A stretch of 64,000 nucleotides of DNA, taken from the NCBI GenBank assembly GCA_947497245.1, contig CANMFO010000002.1, positions 1,116,001-1,180,000 of the forward strand, given 5' to 3'. Positions 17,336 to 26,174 of the stretch are shown here, piece after piece (position 1 is the first letter of the stretch; each line of letters begins with the position of its first letter). The DNA is from an uncultured Flavobacteriaceae bacterium. Lineage in GTDB: Bacteria > Bacteroidota > Bacteroidia > Flavobacteriales > Flavobacteriaceae. The translations under genes were made by a program, and so were the position numbers. The notes under the pieces were generated by a model. It did no database searches, had not been told where the DNA came from, and saw only the letters and a list, made by a program, of their open reading frames with translations.

Positions 17336-18091
17336 ATGAAGCGACACATTCCCAACCTGATCACGCTCCTCAATGTTTTTTTCGGATGCGTAGCCGTGGT
17401 CTTTGCAGTCCTGAACCGCTTGGAGCTGGCCGCGCTTTTCGTTTTTTTAGGGATCTTGTGCGACTTTTTGGACGGACTTGCCGCTCGGCTGTTGGACGTT
17501 CAGAGTGAACTGGGCGTGCAATTGGATTCCCTGGCCGACATGATCACCAGTGGCCTGGTACCCGGTATCGTAATGTTCCAATTGCTCGCAATGTCGATGA
17601 GCGGGGGATGGAACCTGGATTTTTCGGTAGAAGTGTCCGAAACCATGTTCTGGACCACCGGAAAGTTTACTCCTTTGCCCTTTCTGGGCTTTGTGATCAC
17701 CTTGGCTTCCGCCTATCGGTTGGCCAAGTTCAACATCGATGAAGACCAGGCAACTTCCTTTATCGGATTGCCCACCCCGGCGAATGCGCTCCTGATCCTC
17801 TCCCTGCCCTTGATCCTGTTGTACCATCAGAACGATGTTTTGAACAGCATTGTTCTCAACCAGTGGTTTTTGATCGGTACCACTTTGTTGAGCGCATTCC
17901 TGCTCAATGCCAGAATAGAGCTGTTCGCCCTTAAATTTAAGAATTGGAGTTTTAAGGACAACGCCCTACGCTACGTTTTCATCATTGTGAGCCTGGTATT
18001 GTTGATTACCATGCAGTATTTGGCTGTGCCCATTATTGTAGCCTTTTATATTTTGAGCTCCCTTGTCAACCAATGGGGGGCCAAGGCGTGA
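17336..18091 (+). CDS. pssA: CDP-diacylglycerol-serine O-phosphatidyltransferase
   Basis: 251 residues. Makes phosphatidylserine, the precursor of phosphatidylethanolamine, in the inner membrane. The CDP-alcohol phosphotransferase signature D-x2-D-G-x2-A-R-x8-G-x3-D-x3-D is complete in DFLDGLAARLLDVQS followed by ELGVQLDSLAD (residues about 49-76). Seven to eight hydrophobic helices surround it. I chose the ATG at 17336 (MKRHIPNLITLLN), the usual start of the Bacteroidetes enzyme. It is divergent from the DUF4105 gene and 29 bases upstream of the AtoE-like gene. Confidence 0.93.
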   Translation: MKRHIPNLITLLNVFFGCVAVVFAVLNRLELAALFVFLGILCDFLDGLAARLLDVQSELGVQLDSLADMITSGLVPGIVMFQLLAMSMSGGWNLDFSVEVSETMFWTTGKFTPLPFLGFVITLASAYRLAKFNIDEDQATSFIGLPTPANALLILSLPLILLYHQNDVLNSIVLNQWFLIGTTLLSAFLLNARIELFALKFKNWSFKDNALRYVFIIVSLVLLITMQYLAVPIIVAFYILSSLVNQWGAKA

Positions 18092-18120
18092 CTCGAAGCG
18101 AACCTTTTTAACCAACGACC

Positions 18121-19515
18121 ATGATAACCAAACTTGGTGAGCGATTTACGGACCTTTTTAGAAAAAATATGCCCGATGCCTTTGTATTTGCATTGGTGCT
18201 GACACTGGTAACGGGTTTGGTCGCTTTTTTTTGGATCGGGGCTTCTCCCTTGAAGATCGTTCAGTCGTGGTATGACGGTTTTTGGACCCTTTTGGAGTTC
18301 GGGATGCAGATGGTCCTGTTGATCATAACGGGCTATAGTATTGCATTATCGCCCTTTGTGGAAAAAGGGATAGATCGACTTACCGGATACATAAAAAGCC
18401 CACGCCAGGTGTATTATTTTGTAGTACTTACCGGCTTTTTGTTATCGATGATCAGTTGGGGATGGGTCGTGATCGCCGCTGTGTTGGCTCGGGAATTGGC
18501 CCTGCGGATTCGCGGTGTCAACTATCCCTACCTTATTGCGTGCACTTACTTCTCCAGTATCAGTTGGGTTACCGGAATGTCGAGTTCCATCCCACTTTTG
18601 CTCAATACGGACAAGAACTATATGATCACCACAGGAATTTTGCCCTCGACCATTTCCACTTCCTATACTTTGGGGTCCGCTTTGAACATAGGAATGATGG
18701 TCTTGATGCTCGGAATCGGTCCTTTTCTAATGCTGGTGCTGGCCCCCAAGACGGCCAAGGATAACGAACTTAGCGACCTTTTGGAGACCCAAGTGGCCGC
18801 ACCATTGGGGATCAAGGAAGAGGCAGAGCGCTTAAAACATCCCTTCAAAGCCCTTTCGGACCAGCTCAATAACAGCATGTTGCTCCAGTACACCATAGGC
18901 CTGATGGGCCTTACCTATATCATTTGGCACTTTAAGACCAAAGGCTTTGACCTGAATTTGAACATAATGATCTTCGTGTTTCTGATCTTGGGGCTGCTGT
19001 TGCACAAGACCCCGATGCGTTATAGCATTTCAATGAAAAGGGTCAGTGGCAACATCTCGGATATCCTGTACCAGTTTCCCTTTTATGCGGGGATCATGGG
19101 CATTATGACCTTCACCGGTCTGGGGGCCGCCCTGGGAGAGCTCATTGCGTCAGTGGCCACAAAGGATACCTATCCCTTTTTCGCCTATTTGCTGGGTGGG
19201 GCCGTTAATTTTGCCATCCCATCGGGAGGCGGGGAATATGCCGTTATCGGCCCCAGCGTTGTAGAGGCGGTCAACCAGATCGGTGCGGGCCTGCCGCCCG
19301 AGGAACTGAAGGCCATGACGGCCAGGGCCTCGCTTTCCATTGCCTATGGGGAGGGCCTGACCAACCTGTTGCAGCCCTTTTACCTGATTTTACTGCTGCC
19401 GGTGATGGCCCAGGGCATTAAAATTCAGGCACGCGACGTGATGGGATACTTGGTCGTACCTTTCCTATTGTACTTTGTCCTACAGCTACTCATGGTATTG
19501 TGGATGCCGTTATGA
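18121..19515 (+). CDS. Short-chain fatty acid transporter, AtoE family
   Basis: 464 residues with about eleven to twelve membrane helices. The start MITKLGERFTDLFRKNMPDAFVFALVLT and the internal NFAIPSGGGEYAVIGPS block are typical of the AtoE/TIGR00366 family of short-chain fatty acid or C4-dicarboxylate-like carriers. Bacterial AtoE is linked to acetoacetate and butyrate uptake; no other ato genes are in this window, so the substrate is inferred only from family. It follows pssA by 29 bases and is closed by a strong terminator. Confidence 0.88.
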   Translation: MITKLGERFTDLFRKNMPDAFVFALVLTLVTGLVAFFWIGASPLKIVQSWYDGFWTLLEFGMQMVLLIITGYSIALSPFVEKGIDRLTGYIKSPRQVYYFVVLTGFLLSMISWGWVVIAAVLARELALRIRGVNYPYLIACTYFSSISWVTGMSSSIPLLLNTDKNYMITTGILPSTISTSYTLGSALNIGMMVLMLGIGPFLMLVLAPKTAKDNELSDLLETQVAAPLGIKEEAERLKHPFKALSDQLNNSMLLQYTIGLMGLTYIIWHFKTKGFDLNLNIMIFVFLILGLLLHKTPMRYSISMKRVSGNISDILYQFPFYAGIMGIMTFTGLGAALGELIASVATKDTYPFFAYLLGGAVNFAIPSGGGEYAVIGPSVVEAVNQIGAGLPPEELKAMTARASLSIAYGEGLTNLLQPFYLILLLPVMAQGIKIQARDVMGYLVVPFLLYFVLQLLMVLWMPL

Positions 19516-19525
19516 CCGGGAGATA

Positions 19526-19564
19526 GGGGCAAGCAGGGGTTCAAAAAGACCTTGCCCCCTTTTT
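19526..19564 (+). terminator. Rho-independent terminator after the AtoE-like gene
   Basis: Stem GGGGCAAG (19526-19533) with CTTGCCCC (19551-19558), 17-base loop, then a T run at 19560-19564. It lies 11 bases past the stop codon. Confidence 0.75.
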
Positions 19565-19768
19565 GATATTGATTTTCCGGAAACCGTACCATTGCTTTGG
19601 CGCGAACCCCATGTGCCCGTTTAGCGAACTCCCATTTCTCTTTTTGGTGGTGATGATGTTTTGGGGGATTTAAAGAAAAATTTCGGGCGCTGGTTTCAAA
19701 TGACCTTTGTCATAGGCGCAAAAAACGCAATGGAATATTTTCGCCTTTTCCAACGAATACGTTTTAAA

Positions 19769-20548
19769 ATGAAAAGGTGGTTGCTGATTTCTGTGATGGC
19801 CTTGTCGATCCAAAGTTGTACCATGGTAAAAATTGCAATCAGTGAAAAACGAAATCCAACTCCGCAAAACTACAGTTTTGGGGGGGCGGTCATTACAACA
19901 TGGGGCGCTATCCGCGTCAACAAATCGGACTTTTTCCCGTCCAGTTTTCAGATTATTAAGGAAGAAACGGTGATCTATATCGATCCCGTTGGGATCGATA
20001 GTCCAAAAAAGGCGGATTACATCCTGCTGACCCATTCGCATCCCGATCACTTTTCAGCAAAAGATATCGGGAAGCTCGTGAAACCGGAGACCGTGATCGT
20101 CTGCCCGGAGGGCATGTTGAAAAAACTTACCCGCTACAAACATCAATTGCATGTGGTAAAGCCCAAGGACAGGTTGAAGTTTGAGCATATCCTACTTGAG
20201 GCCACCCCTGCCTACAATACAAAATCGGTTTTTTTGTGGATCAAGGCCCATCCCAGGTCAAAGGGCAATGTGGGCTTTGTGGTTACATTGGACAATGATT
20301 TGAGATTGTACCATACGGGCGATACCGATTATATACCAGAAATGCAGGACCTAAGGGATATTGACGTTGCGATGGTACCCGTTGGGGGCGACAATTTGAC
20401 CATGAACATTGCGGAAGCTGCCAAAATGGTAAATGAAATCGGCCCCAAGTTGGTTTTGCCCATGCACTATGAGATCGGGAAGAAGGGAAATCTTTCACTT
20501 TTCGAGAATTTGGTCAAGGAAGGTATCGAGGTAGTGGCGTTGGATTAG
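19769..20548 (+). CDS. UlaG-like metallo-beta-lactamase-fold lipoprotein
   Basis: 259 residues. The ATG at 19769 gives a lipoprotein signal (MKRWLLISVMALSIQSC, Cys 17), so the protein is likely anchored to a membrane outside the cytoplasm. The fold's first metal motif is THSHPDHFSAKDI (HxHxDH), followed by HTGDTDY and MPMHYEIG for the remaining ligands. The short, direct pattern places it with the UlaG/beta-lactamase_2 hydrolases; the substrate is unknown. The 253-base upstream gap after the terminator at 19526-19564 shows no other gene. Transcribed alone towards lptB. Confidence 0.85.
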   Translation: MKRWLLISVMALSIQSCTMVKIAISEKRNPTPQNYSFGGAVITTWGAIRVNKSDFFPSSFQIIKEETVIYIDPVGIDSPKKADYILLTHSHPDHFSAKDIGKLVKPETVIVCPEGMLKKLTRYKHQLHVVKPKDRLKFEHILLEATPAYNTKSVFLWIKAHPRSKGNVGFVVTLDNDLRLYHTGDTDYIPEMQDLRDIDVAMVPVGGDNLTMNIAEAAKMVNEIGPKLVLPMHYEIGKKGNLSLFENLVKEGIEVVALD

Positions 20549-20598
20549 TGCCGGTGCCCTCCGAAAGTGTGAAAAAATATATGGTACCCGGAACGGAA

Positions 20599-21339
20599 CT
20601 AAAAATCCAGCTTTTTCTTTCTCAATTCGAAATTCTGGCCCAAATATACCTTACGGACCATTTCATCGGCCGCGAGATCTTCGGGGATACCCGATTTTAG
20701 GATGCCCCCCTCGAACATAAGATAAGAGCGTTCTGTAATCGCCAAGGTTTCCTGCACATTGTGGTCGGTGATCAGGATGCCGATGTTTTTGTTCTTAAGT
20801 TGTGCCACAATGCGCTGTATGTCTTCCACGGCAACGGGATCGACCCCGGCAAAAGGTTCGTCGAGCAAAATGAACTTTGGATCGGTGGCCAGTGCGCGTG
20901 CGATTTCGGTACGCCGTCGCTCCCCTCCCGACAGAAGGTCACCACGGTTCTTTCTAATGTGCCCAAGGCCAAATTCGTCAATGAGCGACTCCATCTTCAT
21001 CAACTGCTCCTTTTTGCTCAATTTGGTAAGCTGTAGCACGCTCAATATATTTTTTTCAATGCTTAGTTTTCGGAAGACCGATGCCTCTTGCGCCAAATAA
21101 CCGATCCCGTTTTGGGCCCTTTTGTACATGGGGAATTTGGTGATTTCCATGTCATCCAAATATATATTCCCGCTATTGGGCTTTACCAAGCCTACGATCA
21201 TGTAGAACGAGGTGGTCTTGCCGGCACCATTGGGCCCCAGTAGGCCAACAATTTCCCCTTGGTTTACTTCTAGGGAAATACTCCGCACCACCTGGCGTCC
21301 GCGGTACGATTTTACAATGTTCTCTGCTCTAAGTTTCAT
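20599..21339 (-). CDS. lptB: LPS export ABC transporter ATPase LptB
   Basis: 246 residues, the usual LptB length. It powers the LptBFG complex that extracts lipopolysaccharide from the inner membrane. Walker A is [12 protein letters not shown] loop [18 protein letters not shown] (highly typical of LptB), signature [16 protein letters not shown], Walker [14 protein letters not shown] and switch [10 protein letters not shown]. The ATG at 21339 is preferred over a TTG-led extension of four residues. No lptA or lptC is beside it; Bacteroidetes often carry lptB apart. A promoter is visible at 21442-21469. Confidence 0.95.
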   Translation of the reverse strand: MKLRAENIVKSYRGRQVVRSISLEVNQGEIVGLLGPNGAGKTTSFYMIVGLVKPNSGNIYLDDMEITKFPMYKRAQNGIGYLAQEASVFRKLSIEKNILSVLQLTKLSKKEQLMKMESLIDEFGLGHIRKNRGDLLSGGERRRTEIARALATDPKFILLDEPFAGVDPVAVEDIQRIVAQLKNKNIGILITDHNVQETLAITERSYLMFEGGILKSGIPEDLAADEMVRKVYLGQNFELRKKKLDF

Positions 21340-21441
21340 GCTTGGGTTCAAGTTTACGTATCAAGCTCAAGTTCAAATTTGGAATACCGATTTATCCTCA
21401 GCGCCAAGCTGTCATCGGAAAAGGACCTTGCCAAGGGGTAC

Positions 21442-21469
21442 CAAAACTAAACTTTACCACCATTAACAA
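21442..21469 (-). promoter_or_regulatory. Bacteroidetes-type promoter of lptB
   Basis: Minus strand TTG (21469-21467), 17 bases, TAGTTTTG (21449-21442), a full TAnnTTTG match about 100 bases upstream of the lptB ATG. Confidence 0.6.
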
Positions 21470-21487
21470 AAAACAATTACCCTTTTT

Positions 21488-21859
21488 TTAACTAGGGGAG
21501 CCTTCGGTTTGCCCGCCTTCTTGCTCCAAAGCTTCCCAAAAGCCATAAGCGCGGCGCAAATGGGGCACCACAATGGTTCCTCCCACCAAGGTGGCAATGC
21601 CAAGGGTCTCCATGACCTCCTCTTTGGTCGCTCCTTCCCTGAAACAGGTTTCCAGATGGTACTTTACGCAGTCGTCGCAGCGCAGTACCGTGGAGGCAAC
21701 CAATCCCAAAAGTTCTTTGGTCTTCACATCCAGGGCACCTTCGGCATAGGCGTTCGTATCCAAATTGAAAATGCGCTTGATGATCTTGTTGTTGTCCGCC
21801 AACAACTTTTCATTCATTTTTTCACGATAGGCATTGAATTCCTTAACTGGGTTTGACAT
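21488..21859 (-). CDS. Carboxymuconolactone decarboxylase / AhpD-like protein
   Basis: 123 residues. The segment VLRCDDCVKYHLETCFREGAT carries the CxxC plus downstream His (C-x2-C-x3-H) of the AhpD-like core, used for thiol peroxidase chemistry, and sits between two helices as in that fold. Flavobacterial members are annotated as carboxymuconolactone decarboxylase family, but the redox CxxC makes a peroxidase or thiol role likelier than decarboxylation. It overlaps the tatC end by 17 bases on the same strand and ends the kdsD-tatC-ahpD-like run. Confidence 0.85.
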   Translation of the reverse strand: MSNPVKEFNAYREKMNEKLLADNNKIIKRIFNLDTNAYAEGALDVKTKELLGLVASTVLRCDDCVKYHLETCFREGATKEEVMETLGIATLVGGTIVVPHLRRAYGFWEALEQEGGQTEGSPS

Positions 21860-22694
21860 CTTTCCTTGCTTTTTGTTCTTTTTTGGCCTCTTTCCTCAAG
21901 ACTACTTTTGAAACGTAAATGCTTATCTGGTACAAAATCAGAATGGGGACGGCCACTACAATCTGGCTGGTCACATCGGGCGGGGTGATCACCGCTGCAA
22001 GGATCAGGACCACAACAAGGGATATTTTTCGATATTTCCTGAGTATTTTCGGGGTGACCAAGCCAACCTTGGTCAAAAAATATACAATGATGGGAATCTC
22101 GAAAATAAGTCCGCACGCAATTACGGATATTCGCACTGAGCCCACATAGGAGGCCAGGTCGATTTCGTTGGTAACTTCCTGGCTTACCTGGTAGCCTCCC
22201 AAAAAGTTGATGGACAAAGGGGCGACCACATAGTATCCGAACAAGGCTCCCACGAAAAATAAAAGTGACGCGATCGTAATGAACCCCCTGGAGTTTTTAC
22301 GTTCCTTTTCGTACAGGCCTGGACTTATAAATTTCCACAATTCGTACAGCACATAGGGAAACCCGAGGATAAACCCGGCCCAAATGGAGGTCCAGATATG
22401 GGCGGAAAATTGTCCCGCCATCAACCTACTTTGAATGGTAAAGGGCAATTCGTCCGCACAGAAATCGGATTCGAAACCAAAATAGGTGGCAATATTGCAA
22501 AAGAACCTATAGGTCGGAAAATCCATTTGTTTGGGGCCAAAAAGAACGGTATCAAAAATGAACTCCGGCACCATGAATGCCACGGAACCAATGATCACAA
22601 CGGCCGCGACCGATCGGATCAGGTGCCATCTAAGTACTTCCAAATGGTCCAAGAAGGACATTTCGTTCGCATTTCCGGTATTTGCTTTTGCCAT
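21843..22694 (-). CDS. tatC: Twin-arginine translocase subunit TatC
   Basis: 283 residues with six membrane helices. TatC recognises twin-arginine signals and with TatA forms the pore for folded proteins. The start MSFLDHLEVLRWHLIRS (residues 12-28) is the conserved cytoplasmic N-terminus, and GFILGFPYVLYELWKFISPGL the conserved first periplasmic/TM2 stretch (read in parts). The central loop is longer than in E. coli, as usual in Bacteroidetes. It starts inside the stop of the upstream isomerase gene (TAATG). The Tat-signal oxidoreductase at 7022-8425 is a likely client. Confidence 0.95.
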   Translation of the reverse strand: MAKANTGNANEMSFLDHLEVLRWHLIRSVAAVVIIGSVAFMVPEFIFDTVLFGPKQMDFPTYRFFCNIATYFGFESDFCADELPFTIQSRLMAGQFSAHIWTSIWAGFILGFPYVLYELWKFISPGLYEKERKNSRGFITIASLLFFVGALFGYYVVAPLSINFLGGYQVSQEVTNEIDLASYVGSVRISVIACGLIFEIPIIVYFLTKVGLVTPKILRKYRKISLVVVLILAAVITPPDVTSQIVVAVPILILYQISIYVSKVVLRKEAKKEQKARKDVKPS

Positions 22695-23659
22695 TATATT
22701 ATGCCTTCGTTAATTAGGTTGTGCAGATGTACCACGCCTTCATATGTATCGCCATTGACGGCCAGCAATTGTGAAATGCCCTTGTCCTGCATCAATTCCA
22801 GTGCTTTTATGGCCAGCACATCGGTGCCAATGGTCTTTGGGTTCGAAGTCATGATATCTTTTGCTGTAAGTCCGTTTATTGAATCGTATTTGTTCAGCAT
22901 CCTACGGATATCACCGTCGGTCACCACCCCGACGATCTTGCCATTTTCCAGTACCGGGGTCGCCCCCAACATTTTTTCAGAAATTTCGACAATGACTTTT
23001 TTGATGTCGGAATCGACCTCCACTTGTGGCTTTTGATTGGTAGATACGATGTCGGAGACCCGGAGGTAGAGCCTTTTGCCCAAGGCACCGCCTGGATGGT
23101 ACTTGGCAAAATCCTTGCTGCTGAACCCTTTCAGTTCCAGTAGACATATCGCCAGCGCATCGCCCATGACCAATTGCGCCGTGGTGCTGGTGGTCGGGGC
23201 CAGGTTGTTGGGACAGGCTTCCTTTTCCACAAAGGTATTGATCACGTAATCGGCATGCTGGCCCAGAAAGGAATCCGGATTCGCCGTCATCCCTATCAAT
23301 TTGTTCCCGCCCCTTTTGATCAGAGGTACCAGCATTTTAATTTCCGGGGTGCCTCCACTTTTTGAAATACAGATGACGATATCTTCCCCTTGGATGGTAC
23401 CCAGGTCCCCGTGGATGGCATCGCCCGCGTGCATAAAAATGGCCGGGGTCCCCGTGGAATTTAAAGTGGCCACAATTTTGGAGGCGATGATGGCACTTTT
23501 TCCGATTCCCGAGACGATCACCCTTCCGTTGGATTTTATGATGTAATCTACAGCACCCGAAAACCCCTTGTCGAGTTTGGTTGCCAGGTGATTTATCGAT
23601 TCACTTTGCAAGCCAATGGTCTTCTTTGCAATGTCAAGTATAGCTTTGCTATTCTCCAA
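22694..23659 (-). CDS. kdsD: KpsF/GutQ-type arabinose-5-phosphate isomerase with CBS pair
   Basis: 321 residues: a SIS sugar-isomerase domain (residues about 30-180; GRVIVSGIGKSAIIASKIVATLNSTGTP, read in parts, then CISKSGGTPEI) followed by two CBS domains (IVSTNQKPQVEVDSD and DIMTSNPKTIGTDVLA). The enzyme turns ribulose-5-phosphate into arabinose-5-phosphate, the first step to Kdo in lipopolysaccharide. The family member could also be a GutQ-like isozyme, but the lack of sorbitol genes favours KdsD. Divergent from recQ; overlaps tatC by one base. Confidence 0.92.
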   Translation of the reverse strand: MENSKAILDIAKKTIGLQSESINHLATKLDKGFSGAVDYIIKSNGRVIVSGIGKSAIIASKIVATLNSTGTPAIFMHAGDAIHGDLGTIQGEDIVICISKSGGTPEIKMLVPLIKRGGNKLIGMTANPDSFLGQHADYVINTFVEKEACPNNLAPTTSTTAQLVMGDALAICLLELKGFSSKDFAKYHPGGALGKRLYLRVSDIVSTNQKPQVEVDSDIKKVIVEISEKMLGATPVLENGKIVGVVTDGDIRRMLNKYDSINGLTAKDIMTSNPKTIGTDVLAIKALELMQDKGISQLLAVNGDTYEGVVHLHNLINEGII

Positions 23660-23716
23660 TGTATAATTAGGATTATGTGATTGTGGTGCTAAAAGAATGT
23701 GTTATATTTAAGATTA

Positions 23717-23745
23717 CAAAATTACACAAACTTAATTTATCGCAA
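23717..23745 (-). promoter_or_regulatory. Bacteroidetes-type promoter of the kdsD-tatC run
   Basis: Minus strand TTG (23745-23743), 18 bases, TAATTTTG (23724-23717): full match to the -33/-7 consensus, 58 bases upstream of the kdsD start, in an A+T-rich divergent region. Confidence 0.65.
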
Positions 23746-23850
23746 TTTTAAATTACTACAAAATGATTTGGCCCGATTTCTGTATTAAAACATGAAAAAT
23801 ACGTATCTTATAAGAATTGATCGCGTGTGCCAAACCGATTTCATTTTCAA

Positions 23851-26064
23851 ATGATAAAGGACAATACAGTTTTGAAAGACATTGATCTATACCCCCCCTT
23901 GAAACAATATTTTGGATTTTCCCAGTTTAAAGGGCTTCAGGAAGATGTGGTACGACACATATTACAACGGAACAACACCTTTGTGATCATGCCCACCGGT
24001 GGCGGTAAATCATTGTGTTACCAGCTTCCGGCGCTAATGCAGCAGGGTACCGCCATAGTCGTTTCTCCCTTGATCGCCTTGATGAAAAATCAGGTAGACG
24101 CCATACGGGGCATCTCCTCGGAGAACGGGGTGGCCCATGTGCTGAACTCCTCCCTCACCAAAACCGAGGTCAGACAGGTCAAGGAGGATATCACCAATGG
24201 GATTACCAAGTTGCTATATGTAGCTCCGGAGTCGTTGACCAAAGAAGAGTATGTCGATTTTTTGCAATCGGTGACCCTATCTTTTTTGGCGGTCGATGAG
24301 GCACATTGCATTTCGGAATGGGGGCACGATTTTAGGCCCGAATACCGTAACCTACGATCGATCGTCAACCGACTGGGAAATGACATTCCCATTATTGCCC
24401 TGACCGCCACGGCGACCCCTAAGGTGCAGGAAGATATTGTAAAGAACCTGGGTATTACAGGGGCAAAACTGTTTAAGGAGTCGTTCAACAGACCCAATCT
24501 GTTTTATGAGGTGCGGCCAAAGACTTCGGACGTCGATGCGGACATTATCCGTTTTGTGAAAAAGAATGCGGGTAAATCCGGGATTGTCTATTGTCTAAGT
24601 AGAAAACGGGTAGAGGAACTCTCCCAGGTATTACAGGTCAATGGGGTAAGCGCCGTACCCTACCATGCTGGTTTCGATGCCAAGACACGCTCAAAGTACC
24701 AAGATATGTTTTTGATGCAGGATGTCGATGTGGTTGTGGCCACCATTGCCTTTGGTATGGGCATCGACAAACCCGACGTGCGATTCGTAATCCACCACGA
24801 CATCCCCAAGAGCATTGAAAGTTATTACCAGGAAACGGGGCGTGCCGGAAGGGATGGGGGAGAGGGCCACTGCTTGGCCTTTTATTCCTATAAGGATATT
24901 GAGAAGCTCGAAAAATTCATGTCCGGAAAACCCGTGGCAGAACAGGAAATAGGCAATGCGCTCCTGCAAGAGGTAGTGGCCTATGCAGAAACGTCAATGT
25001 CGCGAAGAAAGTTCATTTTGCACTATTTTGGGGAGGAGTTCGATGAGGTGGATGGTGCGGGGGCCGATATGGATGACAATGTTAGGAACCCCAAGGAAAA
25101 GGAAGAAGCCCGGGACAATGTTGTAAAACTCATTCAAACGGTACAGGCGACCAGTGAGAAATTCAAGTCCAAGGAGATCGTGAAGACATTGGTAGGCAAG
25201 GTAAACGCCATGATCGCATCGCATAAGACCAATGAAAAGGAGATTTTTGGAATTGGGGCCGATATGAACAAGGGATACTGGATGGCCTTGATCAGGCAGG
25301 TTTTGGTCGCCGGCCTCTTAAGTAAGGAAATTGAACAATACGGGGTATTGCACGTAACGGATACCGGCATGGATTTTCTGAAGAACCCGGGTTCTTTCAT
25401 GATGACCAAGGACCATGTGTACGGTGCCCGCGAGAACGACGCAATCGTCAGTGCGGCCAAAGGGGGAGGTGTGAGCGATGAACGCTTACTGAAGCAGCTC
25501 AAGGGCCTTAGAAAGGCACAGGCCGATAAATTGGGAGTACCTCCCTTTGTAGTGTTCCAGGACCCCTCCCTGGACGATATGTCCTTAAAGTACCCCATTT
25601 CCATGGAAGAGCTCCTGAACATCCATGGGGTAGGGGAAGGCAAGGCCAAGAAGTACGGAAAACCCTTTGTGGAATTTATCGCTGGCTATGTAGCGGAAAA
25701 TGGGATTGTAAGACCGGACGACCTGGTAGTTAAGACCACCGGCGCCAATTCGGCCCTGAAGTTGTACATTATCCAAAATGTGGACAGAAAATTACCACTG
25801 GATGATATTGCTTCCTCTAAAGGTCTTGAAATACCGGAATTGATCAAGGAGATGGAGCAGATCGTCTTTAGCGGAACCAAACTGAACCTTGGCTACTGGA
25901 TCGATGAGGTCCTCGATGAGGACCAACAGGAAGAGCTCCACGAGTACTTTCTTGAAACCGAGACAGACGATATTGAGACGGCCCTTGCTGAATTTGAAGG
26001 GGATTATGAAGACGAGGAACTACGACTGTACCGTCTTAAGTTTATCAGTGAGGTCGCAAATTAG
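23851..26064 (+). CDS. recQ: ATP-dependent DNA helicase RecQ
   Basis: 737 residues from the ATG at 23851. Unwinds DNA 3' to 5' in repair. Helicase motifs: MPTGGGKSLCYQLPAL (I), VDEAHCISEWGHDFRPEY (II and aromatic loop), ALTATATPKVQ (III) and YYQETGRAGRDG (VI). A winged-helix RQC region follows, then an HRDC domain (residues about 550-630). The zinc subdomain is altered: the segment TSMSRRKFILHYFGEEFDE lacks the CRR start and the paired cysteines of E. coli RecQ. This looks like a Bacteroidetes trait and not damage, because the rest is intact. About 100 extra acidic residues close the protein. Confidence 0.94.
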   Translation: MIKDNTVLKDIDLYPPLKQYFGFSQFKGLQEDVVRHILQRNNTFVIMPTGGGKSLCYQLPALMQQGTAIVVSPLIALMKNQVDAIRGISSENGVAHVLNSSLTKTEVRQVKEDITNGITKLLYVAPESLTKEEYVDFLQSVTLSFLAVDEAHCISEWGHDFRPEYRNLRSIVNRLGNDIPIIALTATATPKVQEDIVKNLGITGAKLFKESFNRPNLFYEVRPKTSDVDADIIRFVKKNAGKSGIVYCLSRKRVEELSQVLQVNGVSAVPYHAGFDAKTRSKYQDMFLMQDVDVVVATIAFGMGIDKPDVRFVIHHDIPKSIESYYQETGRAGRDGGEGHCLAFYSYKDIEKLEKFMSGKPVAEQEIGNALLQEVVAYAETSMSRRKFILHYFGEEFDEVDGAGADMDDNVRNPKEKEEARDNVVKLIQTVQATSEKFKSKEIVKTLVGKVNAMIASHKTNEKEIFGIGADMNKGYWMALIRQVLVAGLLSKEIEQYGVLHVTDTGMDFLKNPGSFMMTKDHVYGARENDAIVSAAKGGGVSDERLLKQLKGLRKAQADKLGVPPFVVFQDPSLDDMSLKYPISMEELLNIHGVGEGKAKKYGKPFVEFIAGYVAENGIVRPDDLVVKTTGANSALKLYIIQNVDRKLPLDDIASSKGLEIPELIKEMEQIVFSGTKLNLGYWIDEVLDEDQQEELHEYFLETETDDIETALAEFEGDYEDEELRLYRLKFISEVAN

Positions 26065-26111
26065 CCGTTAGGTCGGAACCATGCCCCAATAAACAAAAAA
26101 GCATACTTCAC

Positions 26112-26149
26112 AAAAAAGCCATTGCCCATACCGGGGCAACGGCTTTTTT
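26112..26149. terminator. Bidirectional terminator between recQ and the convergent gene
   Basis: Near-perfect hairpin: AAAAAAGCC-A-TTGCCC pairs with GGGCAA-C-GGCTTTTTT, one mismatch in 16 pairs, loop of about 6 bases. A runs on one side and T runs on the other serve both converging genes. Confidence 0.85.
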
Positions 26150-26174
26150 GTATTTAGGTCAAGGGCAAAATCCG

